Origin: RFTU01 sp046094505
GTDB taxonomy: Bacteria > Pseudomonadota > Gammaproteobacteria > Burkholderiales > Burkholderiaceae_C
DNA: 35,543 nt
Direction: 5' to 3'
Assembly (NCBI GenBank): GCA_046094505.1
Contig: JBJTHN010000014.1
Location: 1 to 35,543, forward strand
Shown here one piece after another: positions 33,515 through 35,543 of the stretch. Below the pieces are notes generated by a model. That model was not told the origin of the DNA. It searched no databases and saw only the letters and a list, made by a program, of their open reading frames with translations. Numbering within the stretch: the stretch's first letter is position 1; each line of letters starts with the position of its first letter. The position numbers and the translations under genes are program-made.

Positions 33515-35128
33515 CTACGGTTGACCGGCGGCCACCCAATCGGCCACGGCGTCCAAGACCGGACGGCCGCGCCGCGGTGCTTCGTCGTGGTTGATGATGG
33601 CGGCCATCACCCAGCGCCTGCCCTGCGCATCCTCGACATAACCCGCCAAGGCCACGGCGTTTCGCAAGGTTCCGGGCTTGAGCCGCGCGCGGGCACGGGC
33701 TGCGGTGTCGGTCATCCGGTTGCGCAAAGATCCATCGACCCCGGCAATCGGCAGGCTCATCAGCAATTCGCTGGCATGCAGTTGGGTGTTCGCCGCACGC
33801 AGCACCATCGCCAACTGGCGCGGCGTGATGCGCTCGCTGCGCGAAAGGCCCGAACCGTTGTCCATCACCAGTCCCTCGGTGGGAATGCCCTGTTGTTCAA
33901 ACCACCGCCGAACCGACAGCTCCGCCCATTCGCGGGTGCTGCGCTGCGGCAGCGCGGCACCGGCCTGGACCACCGCACGGCGCTCTTCTTCCAAGCCCGT
34001 CAAGAGGTACAGGACCCGCGTGGCCACGTTGTCCGACGTCTTGTTCAAGGGCCGCAGCCATTCGCCCCAGGGGCGTGCTTCCCGCCGCGCCAACAAACGC
34101 GTGGGCTGTGCCACGGGCGCTGAGGCCTGCCGGCTGGCCGCAGCCGTGCCCGCGGCCTCGTAGGCAAACTCGCCTCGCTGGGCCTCTCGCACACGGCCGC
34201 TCCACTGCCCACCCAACTCGGTCCACACCCAGCGCAGCTGCGCCTGTGCCTGGCGGTTGCGCTCCATCAACTGCAGCGGCTGGCGTTGGGTGCAATCAGC
34301 CGGAAAGCGGCCCTGCAGTTGAACCACCACCGTCCCATCGGCCTGCTCCTGGGTGCTGGGGGTCGCCCAGCCCGCCCCGCTCCAATCGCGACAGGCCACC
34401 GTACCCGGGGGGTGCAGGGTCAAGCGGTTGTCCACGCGCACGCCCGGCAGTTCCGGCCTGAGGCGGGCCCGAACCTCGCTGCGGTCGGACACCAACTCCA
34501 AGACCTGCAAATTGCCCGCCAACTGCAAGGCATCGGGAATCACGTTGTAGGGGAACTCGGGCGACTCATCGAAGGGAGGGACACCGATATCCAGTCGCGC
34601 CGGGTTGAACAGCTGCCGGTCGAGCACGATGTCACCGTCGATGTGGCGAACGCCAGCTTCGCGCAACTCCAGCATCAAGGCCCACAACTGGGGCAAGCCC
34701 AGTTCCAAATCAGCACCACCGCGCAACACCAGATCGCCGCGCAGGCGGCCCGCTTCAATAGGCGCGGCGGTGCGCAGCTCGGTGTAGCCCCGCAGATTGG
34801 GGCCCACACGGTCCAGGGCCACGGCGCTGGTGACCACCTTCATCGCCGAGCCCGGCTGCATGGGACGGTCCGCCTGGTGCAGCAGGCCGATCGGGGAACC
34901 GGGGCGCGCAGGTCCATCCACCGGCAACACCGCCACCGCCAGTGTGGAGGCATCCAAACCGGCTCGCTCCAGTGCCGCCCGCACGGGCGCCGGCAAGGCC
35001 TGCACCGGCGCAGGCGTGTGGGCACAGCCGCCCAGCACCCAGGCCGCGCTGAGGGCCAAGAGCGGTGGAGCCCACCAGCGCCGACAAGGTGGTTTCAGCG
35101 CAGGGGCAAGCAAGGTGGTGGTGTTCAT
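33515..35128 (-). CDS. dacB: D-alanyl-D-alanine carboxypeptidase/endopeptidase PBP4 (lipoprotein)
   Basis: A class C penicillin-binding protein (peptidase S13), 537 residues, removing terminal D-Ala or cutting peptide cross-bridges. Seen: hydrophobic signal and lipobox VLGGC (Cys35), catalytic SAMK (Ser94, Lys97), SDN (365-367) and, in place of the usual KTG, KPG (484-486, in RLKPGTLRNA). The large insertion between SxxK and SxN is normal for PBP4. The ATG at 35128 opens with the signal; the frame continues upstream to 35191. It faces the LD-carboxypeptidase tail to tail with eight bases between and is divergent from the AmiD-like gene, with 162 bases shared for promoters. Confidence 0.92.
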   Translation of the reverse strand: MNTTTLLAPALKPPCRRWWAPPLLALSAAWVLGGCAHTPAPVQALPAPVRAALERAGLDASTLAVAVLPVDGPARPGSPIGLLHQADRPMQPGSAMKVVTSAVALDRVGPNLRGYTELRTAAPIEAGRLRGDLVLRGGADLELGLPQLWALMLELREAGVRHIDGDIVLDRQLFNPARLDIGVPPFDESPEFPYNVIPDALQLAGNLQVLELVSDRSEVRARLRPELPGVRVDNRLTLHPPGTVACRDWSGAGWATPSTQEQADGTVVVQLQGRFPADCTQRQPLQLMERNRQAQAQLRWVWTELGGQWSGRVREAQRGEFAYEAAGTAAASRQASAPVAQPTRLLARREARPWGEWLRPLNKTSDNVATRVLYLLTGLEEERRAVVQAGAALPQRSTREWAELSVRRWFEQQGIPTEGLVMDNGSGLSRSERITPRQLAMVLRAANTQLHASELLMSLPIAGVDGSLRNRMTDTAARARARLKPGTLRNAVALAGYVEDAQGRRWVMAAIINHDEAPRRGRPVLDAVADWVAAGQP

Positions 35129-35290
35129 CGCGCCATCATTCCATGGCTGGGCGGCGGTACACAAGTCCGCAGGCCGGTCGACGGCGCCCATGCCTTTGGG
35201 TAATGGGGCGCATTCAACTTGTCATCTGCAACGCCGTTATCAGGGCTGCAACGGGTGTTCGACCCTAATGGCCAGACGCACAATCGGCGC
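35129..35290. other. Divergent gap between dacB and the AmiD-like gene
   Basis: This 162-base stretch must hold the promoters of both divergent genes. I see TTGTCA at 35219-35224 on the plus strand but no matching -10 at proper spacing, and no clear palindrome. No small gene is apparent. Confidence 0.4.
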
Positions 35291-35543
35291 ATGCAACATG
35301 ATTCCAAGCTGTGCGGGCCCCTCCAATCGCTGGCCCTTTGGTGCGGTGTGCTGTTGGCCGCGGCCCTGGTTGCCGGGTGCGCGGGCCCACGCATCGACGC
35401 CCACACCCACCGGGCGGTCAGCCACGACAGCCGGGCCCAGTTCCTGATCCTGCACTACACAGCCGTCGACCTGGCCACCTCGATCCGCATCCTGACGCAG
35501 CAGCGCGTGTCTTCGCACTACCTGGTCACCGACGAGCAGCCCC
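35291..35543 (+). CDS. N-acetylmuramoyl-L-alanine amidase, AmiD-like lipoprotein (N-terminal part)
   Basis: The first 84 residues of a gene cut by the right edge. Seen: a hydrophobic stretch with the lipobox VAGC (cysteine near 30), then RAQFLILHYTAVDLATSI and VSSHYLVTDEQP. The ILHYTA block carries the first zinc-ligand His and SSHYLV the next conserved element of the Amidase_2 domain, as in E. coli AmiD, an outer-membrane lipoprotein that strips stem peptides from muropeptides. ATG at 35291 fits the lipoprotein start. Divergent from PBP4. The catalytic second half is outside the window, so integrity cannot be judged. Confidence 0.87.
   Translation, partial: MQHDSKLCGPLQSLALWCGVLLAAALVAGCAGPRIDAHTHRAVSHDSRAQFLILHYTAVDLATSIRILTQQRVSSHYLVTDEQP

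Overview
The window is about 35.5 kb of GC-rich, densely packed bacterial chromosome. It shows classical Gram-negative features: three TonB-dependent outer-membrane receptors, lipoprotein and Tat-type signals, and a PBP4-type carboxypeptidase. GC level, codon use and gene types suggest a betaproteobacterium of the order Burkholderiales (Roseateles/Rubrivivax-like), but this is inferred without database searching. I see no rRNA, tRNA, CRISPR array, insertion sequence, phage gene or replication origin. No gene-free stretch exceeds 300 bases; the longest are about 250 (16255-16503) and 265 (27645-27909), and both hold inverted repeats described below.

Layout. (1) 1-13087 is an amino-sugar/mannoside locus. 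A carbohydrate-type TonB receptor (cut by the left edge), nanE and a HutC-type GntR regulator lie on the minus strand. Divergent from them is a tightly overlapping plus-strand operon: sugar-binding protein, two permeases, a GH38 alpha-mannosidase, a DUF4127 protein, a frameshifted FAD oxidoreductase, an ABC ATPase and a SIS-domain GlcN6P-deaminase-like enzyme. (2) 13057-16254 (minus) holds agmatinase-like ureohydrolase, an exported PGRP-type amidase and a sodium/solute symporter. (3) 16504-19059 is a second TonB receptor preceded by perfect inverted repeats. (4) 19080-25032 (minus) is an overlapping GlcNAc operon: nagA, an AmpG-like MFS transporter, a NagX-type membrane acyltransferase, a BadF-type GlcNAc kinase and a beta-lactamase-fold lipoprotein. 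(5) 25104-27644 (plus) holds a fused SpmA/SpmB-type membrane protein and a class-A-like serine hydrolase. (6) 27910-33506 (plus) is a third TonB receptor with a LysR box upstream, a LysR regulator, a VanX/DdpX-type D-Ala-D-Ala dipeptidase and a Tat-signal LD-carboxypeptidase. (7) 33515-35543 is PBP4 (minus) and the start of an AmiD-like amidase lipoprotein (plus, cut by the right edge).

How the genes may work together. Enzymes for cutting and recycling peptidoglycan (two amidases, LD-carboxypeptidase, D,D-dipeptidase, PBP4, GlcNAc kinase, NagA, AmpG-like permease) share the region with three outer-membrane receptors and an ABC/GH38 operon. NanE, NagA and the SIS enzyme would form ManNAc-6-P -> GlcNAc-6-P -> GlcN-6-P -> fructose-6-P, although these genes are split between two operons. 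No sialic-acid lyase is present, so any ManNAc would have to come from another glycan. The working hypothesis is an amino-sugar and muropeptide scavenging island. Its least understood part is the GH38/DUF4127/FAD-oxidoreductase operon.
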